From Streptomyces luomodiensis (GTDB lineage Bacteria > Actinomycetota > Actinomycetes > Streptomycetales > Streptomycetaceae), in NCBI RefSeq assembly GCF_031679605.1, contig NZ_CP117522.1, positions 5,146,001 to 5,210,000 on the forward strand: a stretch of 64,000 nt of DNA. Direction: 5' to 3'. This document shows positions 41,769 to 49,259 of this stretch, piece by piece. The notes beneath the pieces were generated by a model. The model was given only the letters and a program-made list of their open reading frames with translations. It did not search any database and was not told where the DNA came from. Both the position numbers and the translations under genes were made by a program. Position 1 is the stretch's first letter. Every line of letters begins with the position of its first letter.

Positions 41769-42269
41769 CTAGGTCCGAAGCACTTGGAGCTGATGGAGGC
41801 CGAGGGCTCGGACAAGGTGATCGGGCGGCGCCCGGACGGAGTCCGGGTCCCGAGGGGCGCCGGGCGGCGGAACCTCGGCGAGGGAGGGCGGGGGCACGGG
41901 CGTGGGCACCAGGGCCTGGACCACCGCCCGGGGGCCCGCGACGCAGTTGCCGCTTCCGGTGCCGGTGCCGGTGCGGGAGACGTCGGCCGGGCAGCGGTGC
42001 GGTGCCGTAGCCGTGAGCGGATCCTGGGCCGGAAGCGGCGGACGCGCCCCGGTGCCGGCCACGCGGGTACCCGCCGGGCGGTTGTCGGCCAGGCGGTCCG
42101 GGCACCTCGTCGACAGGGTGCTGTGGTCATCTGCGGCGGGATGGACGCACGAGGGCGCCACCCATATCGCCGCGGCGAGCACCAGCACGGCACGCCAGAA
42201 GGCGGAAGGTACGGTGCCGCGCACCGGAACCCTTCGTATGTGGCCCGCTCCGTCCCGCCCTCTGCCCAT
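41769..42269 (-). CDS. Secreted/lipid-anchored hypothetical protein
   Basis: 166 residues. Basic head, a hydrophobic helix (AFWRAVLVLAAAIWVAPSC, with Cys near residue 41), then a Pro/Thr/Arg-rich exported region with several Cys (RCPDRL, HRCPADV, GNCVAG) that could form disulphides. Third codon positions are mostly G/C, which supports coding. It sits upstream of DUF3105-DUF305 in the same direction and may belong to that operon. I recognise no family. The start is uncertain; a GTG about 15 codons in is possible. Confidence 0.6.
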   Translation of the reverse strand: MGRGRDGAGHIRRVPVRGTVPSAFWRAVLVLAAAIWVAPSCVHPAADDHSTLSTRCPDRLADNRPAGTRVAGTGARPPLPAQDPLTATAPHRCPADVSRTGTGTGSGNCVAGPRAVVQALVPTPVPPPSLAEVPPPGAPRDPDSVRAPPDHLVRALGLHQLQVLRT

Positions 42270-42368
42270 CGCGCCAGATCGTAACCACTGTGCCTGCCGC
42301 GACTGAATGGGTACATGACGAAACGCGGCAAACGCCTGGTGGGCGGCGGACGTGTAAGCAGCTCAGAG

Positions 42369-42413
42369 AGCGGGCGCAGCGGACGTAGCGGGCACAGTAG
42401 ACGTAGCGGACGT
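42369..42413. repeat. Five 9-bp tandem repeats at a gene 3' end
   Basis: Five units of AGCGGRCRY type (AGCGGGCGC, AGCGGACGT, AGCGGGCAC, AGTAGACGT, AGCGGACGT) end one base before the stop (42415) of the LuxE-like gene. Confidence 0.8.
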
Positions 42414-42414
42414 C

Positions 42415-43518
42415 TCAGTAGACGCCCTCGATCACGACCTCGTCGTCGAACATCGCCACCGGCCCCACATCGGCCACCGAATCCCCGACCCCACCCTCGG
42501 GCGGCGGGATGCGGATCGCCAGATCGCGTTCGAGGTTGTTGGGCAGCAGACAGGACTTGCTGACGTGGTTCATCACCACCTGGCCGCGCTCGCCGTACGG
42601 CACCGGCTCCCCGCTCACCGGGTCCACCACCGAGAAGGTGACGAACGGGGTGCGCGGATCGAAGACACACGGCTCGTCCGGGCCCAGCCCCAGCCGCTCC
42701 GTGGCGCCGCCGAGGATCATGGTGTTGCCGTAGGTGCCGTAGAGCTCACAGTCGGGGAAGACCTCGGTGCGCAGCAGATCGCGGGTGTCGGCGTCCATAT
42801 GCGCACCGCCCCACATGATGCCCTTGACCTTCCGCCCGATCAGCTCGATGAGGTCGTCGTGCCGGGCCAGCCGCTCCAGCAGCGGCGGAGTGGTCATCAG
42901 CACACCGATGTCCTGGGTGCGCAGGACGTACGCCGCCTGCTCCACCAGATGGCTCACATAGGCGTCGGTCTCCTCGGTCTTCCCGGCGGAGATCAGCTTC
43001 TTCACCCACCGAGGGTCCATGTCGACGCGGAACATCAGCCCACCGTGCCGGGCGGCCGCGCCCGCGACCATCTCGCCGACCATGTGCGGGCCGCTGGGGG
43101 CGATGGCGAGCCAGTCCACCCCGCGCGGGATGCCGAGCCCGTCCAGGTCGGCGCTCAGCCCGTACGTGAGGCGGTCCAGCCAGTCGCGCAGACACACGAT
43201 CCGCTTGGGCGCGCCGGTGGTCCCGCCGCTTTCGAAGACACCGACGATCCGGGCGTCCGCGCCGTAGCCCTGGGGGATGAGGTCCCGCACCGGCACCTCG
43301 CGCAGCTCCCCGGTGACATTGGGGAAGAGCGCCAGATCGGCGACGCCCTTGACGTCCCGCCGCGGATCGAAGTCCAGCGACGCGGCCCGCCGCAGCCAGA
43401 AGGGGGAGCCGGTGTCCGGGCCGAAGTGCCACTCCATGGCGGCGCGTATGTACTCGTCGGGGTCGGGGCGCTCGTCGAAGGGGACGTCGAGCACCGAAAG
43501 GGAGGGAGTGGTCGGCAC
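42415..43518 (-). CDS. AMP-binding LuxE-like acyl-activating protein
   Basis: 367 residues. Compact adenylate-forming enzyme of the LuxE/PaaK-like type: phosphate loop VFESGGTTGAPKRIV (about 95-110), GPHMVGEMVAGAAARHGG, MTTPPLLERLARHDDLIELIGRKVKGIMWGGAHMD, ELYGTYGNTMILGG (motif A5 region) and FVTFSVVDPVSGEPVPYGERGQVVMNHVSKSCLLPNNLERD. Such enzymes activate a carboxylic acid as an acyl-adenylate and pass it to a reductase. The partner LuxC-like gene lies 72 bp upstream in the same direction. Similar pairs act in fatty-acid reduction for bioluminescence and in phenazine carboxylate tailoring. No luciferase or biosynthetic core is nearby. Substrate unknown. Confidence 0.87.
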   Translation of the reverse strand: MPTTPSLSVLDVPFDERPDPDEYIRAAMEWHFGPDTGSPFWLRRAASLDFDPRRDVKGVADLALFPNVTGELREVPVRDLIPQGYGADARIVGVFESGGTTGAPKRIVCLRDWLDRLTYGLSADLDGLGIPRGVDWLAIAPSGPHMVGEMVAGAAARHGGLMFRVDMDPRWVKKLISAGKTEETDAYVSHLVEQAAYVLRTQDIGVLMTTPPLLERLARHDDLIELIGRKVKGIMWGGAHMDADTRDLLRTEVFPDCELYGTYGNTMILGGATERLGLGPDEPCVFDPRTPFVTFSVVDPVSGEPVPYGERGQVVMNHVSKSCLLPNNLERDLAIRIPPPEGGVGDSVADVGPVAMFDDEVVIEGVY

Positions 43519-43590
43519 GGAATGCTCCTCGCGGGTGGCGGCGGGTGGCGGCGGGGCGGCGCGGACAGTGGGTGAGGTGACAGGGGCCCG

Positions 43591-44985
43591 TCAGCCGCGG
43601 ATGACGGCTTTTGTGCGCATCAGGAACTCGCCGAGATACGCGTCGTGCGGAATGCCCGGGGCGATCCAGTGGGTGGGATGGTCCCCGATGTAGAGGTTCT
43701 TGATCGACGGCTCGGCGAGCAGCGCGTCCAGCAGCGCCTCGTCCCCGGTGATCGCCGTGACGACCAGGCTGTCCCGGAGCGCGGCGACACCCGCAGTGGG
43801 CGTCCAGGGGGCCACCCAGACGCAGGGGAACGACAGCTCCACACCCAGCCGTGCGTCCCGTGGGTCGTCGAGCTGGAAGACGGCGGGGCGCAAGGCGGCG
43901 CTGCCGTCGCCGAGGTCGTCCACCACCCCGTCGCCGCCCAGCCAGGCCCGCGCGCCCGCGGCCTTGGTGCGCAGATGGCGCTCGAAGCCGCGCGCGACCT
44001 CGAGCGGATGGACCGGCAGCACCGCCTTCTCGTCGTGCGGCGGCAGGCTGGGCAGGGCGGCGAGCCGTTCCGCCAGCGCCTCCGCGACCGGCGCCGGATC
44101 GCCCTCGACGAGGACGGCGGTGGCGTTGACACACGCGGTGCCGCCGTGGCGGGCGACGGAGTCGACGACGACATCGAGGTGGTCGCGCCAGTCCCGGTCG
44201 GCGGTGATCAGGATCTTGGAGCGGCCCGGTCCGTTGGGCAGTACGGCCGGATCGGCGGCGTAGCGGTCGATGACCTCCTGTCCGCCGTAGACCATGCTCA
44301 GATCCGCGCCCCGCAGAATCTCGCCCGCGGCGTCGTGGTCGGTGGGCAGCAGCACCACCTGGTCCGGGCCGAAACCCGCCTCCCGCAGGGCGCTGACCAG
44401 CCGGTACGGGGTGAGTGGCTCACGGCGGGAGGGGCGTACGGCCACCCGGTAGCCCAGCGCCAGCGCCTCCAGCCACAGGGCGTGCACGGCAGGGTGGTTC
44501 CCGGCGGCGTGCACGGCGAAGACATCGCCGCGCCGTATCCACACCGCGCTGCCGGTCCGGGCGTACGGATCGCGCCAGTCGCCCACCGCCCCCACCGGAC
44601 GGGCCGCCTGCACACTGCGGAACGCCTCGGTGGCGCTGAGCCGTATCGCCTCCACCGCGATCCGCACATTGGCGAGCGGGGTGCCCGACATCCGGCACAC
44701 CGCGCTCTCGTATCCGGCGGCCGTCATCCCGGCGACGGTGCCGGTGGCGAACAACTCCCCCGCCCGCTTCAGCGCGGCCAGCCGCTCCTCCAGCGGCGGC
44801 GTCCCGGCGGCGCGCAGCGCGGCCAGCGCCCGGGTGACGAACAGCCGCGGCACCAGGGAGAGTTCGGCCATGGGTGCGCCGGTGACATCGCTGACGGTGA
44901 GGCGGTGCCGGGAGCGGTAGGGCCCCTTGGGCCCCAGCGCGTCGAGCGTGTCGAGGGCGTCGAGGGCGGTGGCGGGCTGGGACAC
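43591..44985 (-). CDS. LuxC-like acyl reductase / aldehyde dehydrogenase
   Basis: 464 residues of the aldehyde dehydrogenase superfamily, closest in style to LuxC acyl reductases. NAD(P)-binding core VFAVHAAGNHPAVHALWLEALALGYRVAVRPSRREPLTPYRLVSALREAGFGPDQVVLLP, catalytic Cys in VARHGGTACVNATAVLV, then ELSFPCVWVAPW. It probably reduces the acyl group delivered by the LuxE-like partner to an aldehyde. GTG 44985 with AGGAG was chosen over the longer frame (45048), whose leader is Cys/His-rich and unlike the family. The order LuxC-like then LuxE-like is an operon with the YbaY-like gene upstream across a terminator. Confidence 0.87.
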   Translation of the reverse strand: MSQPATALDALDTLDALGPKGPYRSRHRLTVSDVTGAPMAELSLVPRLFVTRALAALRAAGTPPLEERLAALKRAGELFATGTVAGMTAAGYESAVCRMSGTPLANVRIAVEAIRLSATEAFRSVQAARPVGAVGDWRDPYARTGSAVWIRRGDVFAVHAAGNHPAVHALWLEALALGYRVAVRPSRREPLTPYRLVSALREAGFGPDQVVLLPTDHDAAGEILRGADLSMVYGGQEVIDRYAADPAVLPNGPGRSKILITADRDWRDHLDVVVDSVARHGGTACVNATAVLVEGDPAPVAEALAERLAALPSLPPHDEKAVLPVHPLEVARGFERHLRTKAAGARAWLGGDGVVDDLGDGSAALRPAVFQLDDPRDARLGVELSFPCVWVAPWTPTAGVAALRDSLVVTAITGDEALLDALLAEPSIKNLYIGDHPTHWIAPGIPHDAYLGEFLMRTKAVIRG

Positions 44986-45170
44986 GCTGGCTCCTTGACG
45001 ACGTTGCGCTGCTGAGGGGTGGCACAGGAAGGGATGGCAGGGAGGCATGACAGAGAGAGATGACGAGGAGGGATGACGGGGGATGAACCCGCCTCAATCC
45101 CACGGCGTGGACGGGGAGGTGTCAATTGGCCCAAAGGCCATGCCGGACCTCGTTCGCCGTACGAGAGCGC

Positions 45171-45191
45171 CCCTCGTCCGTCGGACGAGGG
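45171..45191 (-). terminator. Terminator of the YbaY-like gene
   Basis: CCCTCGTCCG and CGGACGAGGG form a 10-bp perfect inverted repeat around one base (8-bp stem with small loop), 16 bases beyond the YbaY-like stop (45207) on the minus strand. Confidence 0.65.
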
Positions 45192-45206
45192 TGACCGGGG
45201 CGCCCG

Positions 45207-45551
45207 TCAGACGAGGCCGACCGGGGCGATCAGACCGGCGGTGGGACCGGCCGGTACGGGACTGGCCTCAGCACTGGCCAGGTCGCCGCTCTCCACGACC
45301 CCCGAGCCGCTGATGTCCACATGGACCCGCAGTCCGTAGGTGGCGCCCGGGTCGAGCTCACCGGGGACGGTGACGCTGAACGGGACATGGCCCCCCGGGC
45401 TCAGCGGCACATCGGTCAGCACCTGCGCCGCCACGCTCGACTCGGGCGTATCGGAGCGGGACACATTGCGCACCTCCACCACCACCCGCGCCGCGCGCCC
45501 GGCGGGGGCGTCGGGGGGCAGGGTCACGATGCCGCTCAGGACACTGCTCAT
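45207..45551 (-). CDS. YbaY/YscW-domain protein
   Basis: 114 residues. The pattern VLSGIVTLPPDAPAGRAARVVVEVRNVSRSDTPESSVAAQ, GGHVPFSVTVPGELDPGATYGLRVHVDISGSGVVESGDLAS matches the YbaY/YscW lipoprotein domain (PF09619), a beta-sandwich. Here there is no signal peptide or lipobox, unlike the proteobacterial forms, so it should be cytosolic. Function unknown. It lies 149 bp downstream of the sigma-like gene in the same direction. The gap holds no other gene. Confidence 0.85.
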   Translation of the reverse strand: MSSVLSGIVTLPPDAPAGRAARVVVEVRNVSRSDTPESSVAAQVLTDVPLSPGGHVPFSVTVPGELDPGATYGLRVHVDISGSGVVESGDLASAEASPVPAGPTAGLIAPVGLV

Positions 45552-45700
45552 TCCGCCATGGATTCCCCTCGGGCCGGTGGTCCTGTTCCGCCGTTCGGGT
45601 GGGAGTCCGTTGGTACGCCGTTCGGGCCGGGGGGAGTGGTGTCGTCAGCCCGCGCAGGGGCGGCCCCGGCTGTGCCGCGTCTGCCGTCGGCGCCGTTGGC

Positions 45701-46636
45701 TCATTTGCGCCGCCGTGCACCGATCCCGTCCCGGACCCGCTCCCGTAATCGCTCCCGCAGTGGCGCCCGGACCGGGTGCGCGGTGGGCGCTGCGGCGTGG
45801 GTCGCGGCCGGGGTACGGTCGGCGGCCGCGCGGCGCCGCTCGAGGTAGAGGTGGGCGCCCCAGCCGATGACCCCGCTCGCCAGCGAGCCGGGCAGCCCGC
45901 CGCCGTCCACGTACATGCAGGCGGCGGCGTCCCGGCAGGGCCCGCAGCGGGCCAGGTGCTGCCACAGGTCGGCGGGTGAGGGGGTGTCGGGCGACCGGGT
46001 GGCGGCGTCCAGCAGCTTGGCGTAGCTGCGGCACTCCTCGTCGGTGAGGGTGTCCACATGGGCGCGCTGACAGCGCGCGCGGAAGGACTCGCGGACCCGG
46101 GTGATCTCCTCGGGGGCGTACTCCGGGTCGTAGCCCAGCTGACGGGCCACCGTCTCGGTGGACCGCCCCTCCACCTCGACCAGCCACAGCAGCTCCCCGT
46201 CCGCCTCCGGCAGGTCCCGCAGACCGCGCAGGGCGAGCGGCTGCTCGCGGGGCGCGGCGGCGAAGCGCGCGGCACGGTCGGACGCCAGCCAGGTCCGCAG
46301 ATCCGGGGTGAGCCGGTCTCCGTGGCGGTGGGCGTGCCAGTCGGCGGCGGTCTTCCGTACGGAGGTGAGGAAGAGCGGAAGCCACGGGAGGCGCTTGCCG
46401 AAGCCTCGGCTGCGGCGGTTGCGGGTCTCCCGGATGCCCCGCCGGAACGCCTCGGTGGCGAGCCGCATACCGGCTTCGGGGCTGGTGGTGCACAGTTCCG
46501 CGTAGTCGGCGACCGCGTCCCAGTAGGCGCCCAGCAGGGCCGTCGCGGAGGCGGTGCCATCGGCTTCCTCGGCGGGCGCTCCGGCGGGGCCGGGGCGCCT
46601 CGGGGAGCCGTCCCTGGGAGATGCGTGGTCGGGCAT
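45701..46636 (-). CDS. Sigma-factor-like protein with C-terminal zinc finger
   Basis: 311 residues. Helical sigma-70-like segments (AYWDAVADYAELCTTSPEAGMRLATEAFRRGI; LRGLRDLPEADGELLWLVEVEGRSTETVARQLGYDPEYAPEEITRVRESFRARCQRAHVD, the latter resembling region 4) lead to a zinc-finger (LWQHLARCGPCRDAAACMYVDGGGLPG; His-x3-Cys-x2-Cys as in zf-HC2 anti-sigma factors) and an Arg-rich tail with LASGVIGWGAHLYLERRR. The fusion of sigma-like and anti-sigma-like modules suggests self-regulation. Start ATG 46636 was chosen (GTG 46672 possible). The sequence GGAGG-AATCG-CCTCC just before it could fold and mask the ribosome site. Confidence 0.82.
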   Translation of the reverse strand: MPDHASPRDGSPRRPGPAGAPAEEADGTASATALLGAYWDAVADYAELCTTSPEAGMRLATEAFRRGIRETRNRRSRGFGKRLPWLPLFLTSVRKTAADWHAHRHGDRLTPDLRTWLASDRAARFAAAPREQPLALRGLRDLPEADGELLWLVEVEGRSTETVARQLGYDPEYAPEEITRVRESFRARCQRAHVDTLTDEECRSYAKLLDAATRSPDTPSPADLWQHLARCGPCRDAAACMYVDGGGLPGSLASGVIGWGAHLYLERRRAAADRTPAATHAAAPTAHPVRAPLRERLRERVRDGIGARRRK

Positions 46637-47048
46637 GGAGGCGATTCCTCCCTCACGAGCAGCGGCACTCACACGAACAGCGGTGCCCCCGCCGGGGGCG
46701 ACCCTTCCACCACGGATCGCGGGGGGATGGCGGCCAACAGGGCGTCCCCACCTCGGAGTTGGGGATTCCCCTTGCGGGGCGCGCCGAGCTTTTCACGCGG
46801 GCGAGCCGGCTGACAAGGGACGTCGGGGAGTCCCGGCCCGGGTTTGTGATCCACCTGATAACCCCCGCCCGAGCGGTTCGCGACGTGAACTCCTGTGCGT
46901 TCGCGGGTACGTGAGGTGGGGCCGGGCGGCCGGTGACTCGGAGCACCCGCGCCGGTCACGCAGATGCCAGCCTCCATGCCCCAATGGTTGGACGAATACC
47001 AGCCTCCACCCCTGTACCACCTCGCAGACGCGGCGTTACCATCGGCGG
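46637..47048. other. Divergent intergenic region, about 410 bp
   Basis: Between the sigma-like gene (minus) and the HTH-TOBE regulator (plus). It is GC-rich with no convincing ORF. It contains GC hairpins near 46690 and the direct repeats at 46967-47008. Promoters for both genes must lie here, but I cannot place them with confidence. Confidence 0.6.
46967..47008 (+). promoter_or_regulatory. 10-bp direct repeats upstream of the TOBE regulator
   Basis: CCAGCCTCCA at 46967-46976 and 46999-47008, exactly 32 bp apart (about three helical turns), 40-80 bases before the ATG 47049. Suitable for cooperative binding of a dimeric regulator; a candidate site for the molybdate regulator itself. Confidence 0.55.
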
Positions 47049-47438
47049 ATGCATACGTACCGGATCGGCGAGGCCGCGGCCTTGATGGGGGTCAGCGTCG
47101 ACACCCTGCGGCGTTGGGTCGACAGCGGACGGCTGACCGCCGAACGGGACGAGCAGGGGCGCCGGATCATCCCTGGCCCGGCGCTCGCCGCGTTCGCCCG
47201 TGAGGTCAGCAGCGGCGCAGAGCGCGACCATCCCGGCTCATCGGCCCGCAACCGCTTCTCGGGCATCGTCACCGAGGTGATCCTGGGCGATGTGTCCGCG
47301 CAGGTGGAGATCCAGGCGGGGCCGTTCCGCGTGGTGTCCATGATCAGCCGCGAGTCGGCGGAGGAGCTGAAGCTGGAGCCCGGCGTTCCGGCCGTCGCCG
47401 TGATCAAGTCGACCAACGTGGTCGTGGAAACGCCGTGA
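47049..47438 (+). CDS. HTH-TOBE molybdate-responsive regulator
   Basis: 129 residues. A MerR/excisionase-type HTH (about 2-50: YRIGEAAALMGVSVDTLRRWVDSGRLTAERDEQGRRIIPGPALAAFAR) fused to one TOBE/molbindin domain (about 66-128: RNRFSGIVTEVILGDVSAQVEIQAGPFRVVSMISRESAEELKLEPGVPAVAVIKSTNVVVE). This is a compact ModE-like sensor common in actinobacteria, expected to bind molybdate or tungstate and control the adjacent modABC genes, 61 bp downstream on the same strand. Confidence 0.9.
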   Translation: MHTYRIGEAAALMGVSVDTLRRWVDSGRLTAERDEQGRRIIPGPALAAFAREVSSGAERDHPGSSARNRFSGIVTEVILGDVSAQVEIQAGPFRVVSMISRESAEELKLEPGVPAVAVIKSTNVVVETP

Positions 47439-47499
47439 ACGCGCGCGCCGGGAACGGCAGCGGCAGAGCGGCAGTGGCAGAGAGGGAGAGACAGACCCC

Positions 47500-48390
47500 A
47501 TGACGACCCCGGCCCGTTCCGTATCCGACCCCCAGCACGGACCCCGCCCCCGGCTCCGGTCCCGCCTCCGCTCTCGCCAGGCGCTGCGCGCGGTGGGCGG
47601 TTTCGCGCTCGCCGCCGTGGCGCTCACCGCCTGCTCCTCCGGAGACTCCGGCGGCTCCGGCGACTCCGACGGCTCCGCCACGAAGTCCGGCTCCGGCTCC
47701 TCCTCGAAGAAGCTGTCCGGCACCGTGACCGTGTTCGCGGCGGCCTCGCTGAAGGAGAGCTTCACCTCGCTGGGCAAGACCTTCGAGAAGGAGCACCCCG
47801 GCACCAAGGTCTCCTTCAACTTCGGCGGCAGCGACTCCCTCGCGGCCAGCATCACCTCCGGTGCGCCCGCCGACGTCTTCGCCTCCGCCAGCCCGAAGAC
47901 CATGAAGACCGTCACCGACGCCAAGGCCGCCAAGGGCACCCCGGCCACCTTCGTCCGCAACCAGCTCGAGATCGCGACCCTCCCGGGCAACCCGAAGAAG
48001 ATCGCGACGCTGAAGGACCTCACCGGCTCCGGGCTGAAGGTCGCGCTGTGCGCCAAGGAGGTGCCCTGCGGGGCGGCGGCGCAGAAGGCGCTGGACGGGG
48101 CCGGACTGAAGCTCACCCCGGTCTCGTACGAGCAGGACGTCAAGGGCGCCCTGACCAAGGTGGAGCTGAAGGAGGTGGACGCCTCCGTCGTCTACAAGAC
48201 CGATGTGAACGCGGCGGGCGGCAAGGTCGAGGGCGTGGAGTTCCCCGAGTCGAAGCAGGCCATCAACGACTATCCGATCGCCCTGCTGAAGAACGCCCCG
48301 AACGCCGAGGCGGCCACCGCCTTCATCGACCTGGTGAAGTCCGCGCAGGGCCAGAAGGTGCTCGGTCAGGCCGGTTTCCTCAAGCCGTGA
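47500..48390 (+). CDS. modA: Molybdate-binding lipoprotein ModA
   Basis: 296 residues. Twin-basic signal peptide with lipobox LTAC (ALAAVALTACSSGD), a Ser/Gly linker, then a periplasmic-binding fold with the ModA signature VTVFAAASLKESFTSLGKTFEKEHPGTKVSFNFGGSDSLAASITSGAPADVFASAS and ending INDYPIALLKNAPNAEAATAFIDLVKSAQGQKVL. It captures molybdate outside the membrane for ModBC. ATG 47500 has GGGAGAG. Its TGA overlaps the modB GTG. Confidence 0.96.
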   Translation: MTTPARSVSDPQHGPRPRLRSRLRSRQALRAVGGFALAAVALTACSSGDSGGSGDSDGSATKSGSGSSSKKLSGTVTVFAAASLKESFTSLGKTFEKEHPGTKVSFNFGGSDSLAASITSGAPADVFASASPKTMKTVTDAKAAKGTPATFVRNQLEIATLPGNPKKIATLKDLTGSGLKVALCAKEVPCGAAAQKALDGAGLKLTPVSYEQDVKGALTKVELKEVDASVVYKTDVNAAGGKVEGVEFPESKQAINDYPIALLKNAPNAEAATAFIDLVKSAQGQKVLGQAGFLKP

Positions 48391-49259
48391 CCGAGCTGGA
48401 ATCCGCGGCCGGCCCCACGGAGGTCCTGGAGGACACGCCGCGACGGCCCCGCACCCCCCGCACACCCCGCACCCGCCTCCGGGCGGGGGTGCCGCTGCCG
48501 CTGCTGCTGCCCGCCCTCGGCGGCCTGGTCTTCCTGGTGCTTCCACTGGTGGCGCTGCTGGTCCGCGCACCCTGGCGGAGCCTGCCCGACCAGCTGACCG
48601 GGGTCGCGGTGTGGCAGGCGCTGCGGCTTTCGCTGATCACCGCGACCGCCGCCACCGCCGTGGCCCTGGTGCTGGGCGTACCGCTGGCGTGGCTGCTGGC
48701 CCGCACCCGGTTCCCCGGCCGCCGGCTGGTGCGCGCCCTGGTGACCCTGCCGCTGGTGCTGCCGCCGGTGGTGGGCGGCGTGGCGCTGCTGCTCGCGCTG
48801 GGCCGCAACGGGATCGTCGGCCGCTGGCTGGACTCCGCGTTCGGGATCACGCTGCCGTTCACCACCGCGGGGGTGGTGGTCGCGGAGGCGTTCGTGGCGA
48901 TGCCGTTCCTCGTGATCAGCGTCGAGGGCACGCTGCGGGCCGCCGATCCGCGGTACGAGGAGGCCGCCACCACCCTCGGCGCCTCGCGTTTCACCGCCTT
49001 CCGGCGCGTCACCCTGCCGATGGTGGCGCCGGGCGTGGCCGCTGGCGCGGTGCTGGCCTGGGCGCGGGCGCTGGGCGAGTTCGGCGCCACCATCACCTTC
49101 GCGGGCAACTTCCCGGGCCGTACGCAGACGATGCCGCTGTCGGTCTATCTCGCGCTCCAGAGCGACCCGGCCGCCGCCATCGCGCTCAGCCTCGTGCTGC
49201 TCGCCGTCTCCATCGCGGTCCTGGCCGGGCTGCGCGACCGCTGGATGGCCGCCTCATGA
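48387..49259 (+). CDS. modB: Molybdate ABC permease ModB
   Basis: 290 residues with five to six TM helices and the EAA loop: VEGTLRAADPRYEEAATTLGASRFTAFRRVTLPMVAPG, LGEFGATITFAGNFPGRTQTMPLSVYLALQSD. This matches ModB permeases. A 40-residue Pro/Arg/Thr-rich N-terminal extension precedes TM1. GTG 48387 overlaps the modA stop by 3 bases. Its stop overlaps the modC ATG (ATGA), so all three are coupled. Confidence 0.95.
   Translation: MTELESAAGPTEVLEDTPRRPRTPRTPRTRLRAGVPLPLLLPALGGLVFLVLPLVALLVRAPWRSLPDQLTGVAVWQALRLSLITATAATAVALVLGVPLAWLLARTRFPGRRLVRALVTLPLVLPPVVGGVALLLALGRNGIVGRWLDSAFGITLPFTTAGVVVAEAFVAMPFLVISVEGTLRAADPRYEEAATTLGASRFTAFRRVTLPMVAPGVAAGAVLAWARALGEFGATITFAGNFPGRTQTMPLSVYLALQSDPAAAIALSLVLLAVSIAVLAGLRDRWMAAS

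Noticed and set aside
42315..42563. Small Arg/Ser-rich plus-strand ORF
   Set aside because: It is generated by the 9-bp repeats and overlaps the end of the LuxE-like gene; no ribosome site.
45321..45870. Plus-strand ORFs opposite the YbaY-like and sigma-like genes
   Set aside because: Pro/Arg/Gly-rich without motifs; opposite strand has recognised domains.
46637..47048. Molybdenum-cofactor riboswitch upstream of the mod genes
   Set aside because: I found none of the conserved Moco riboswitch stem sequences; only direct repeats are visible.
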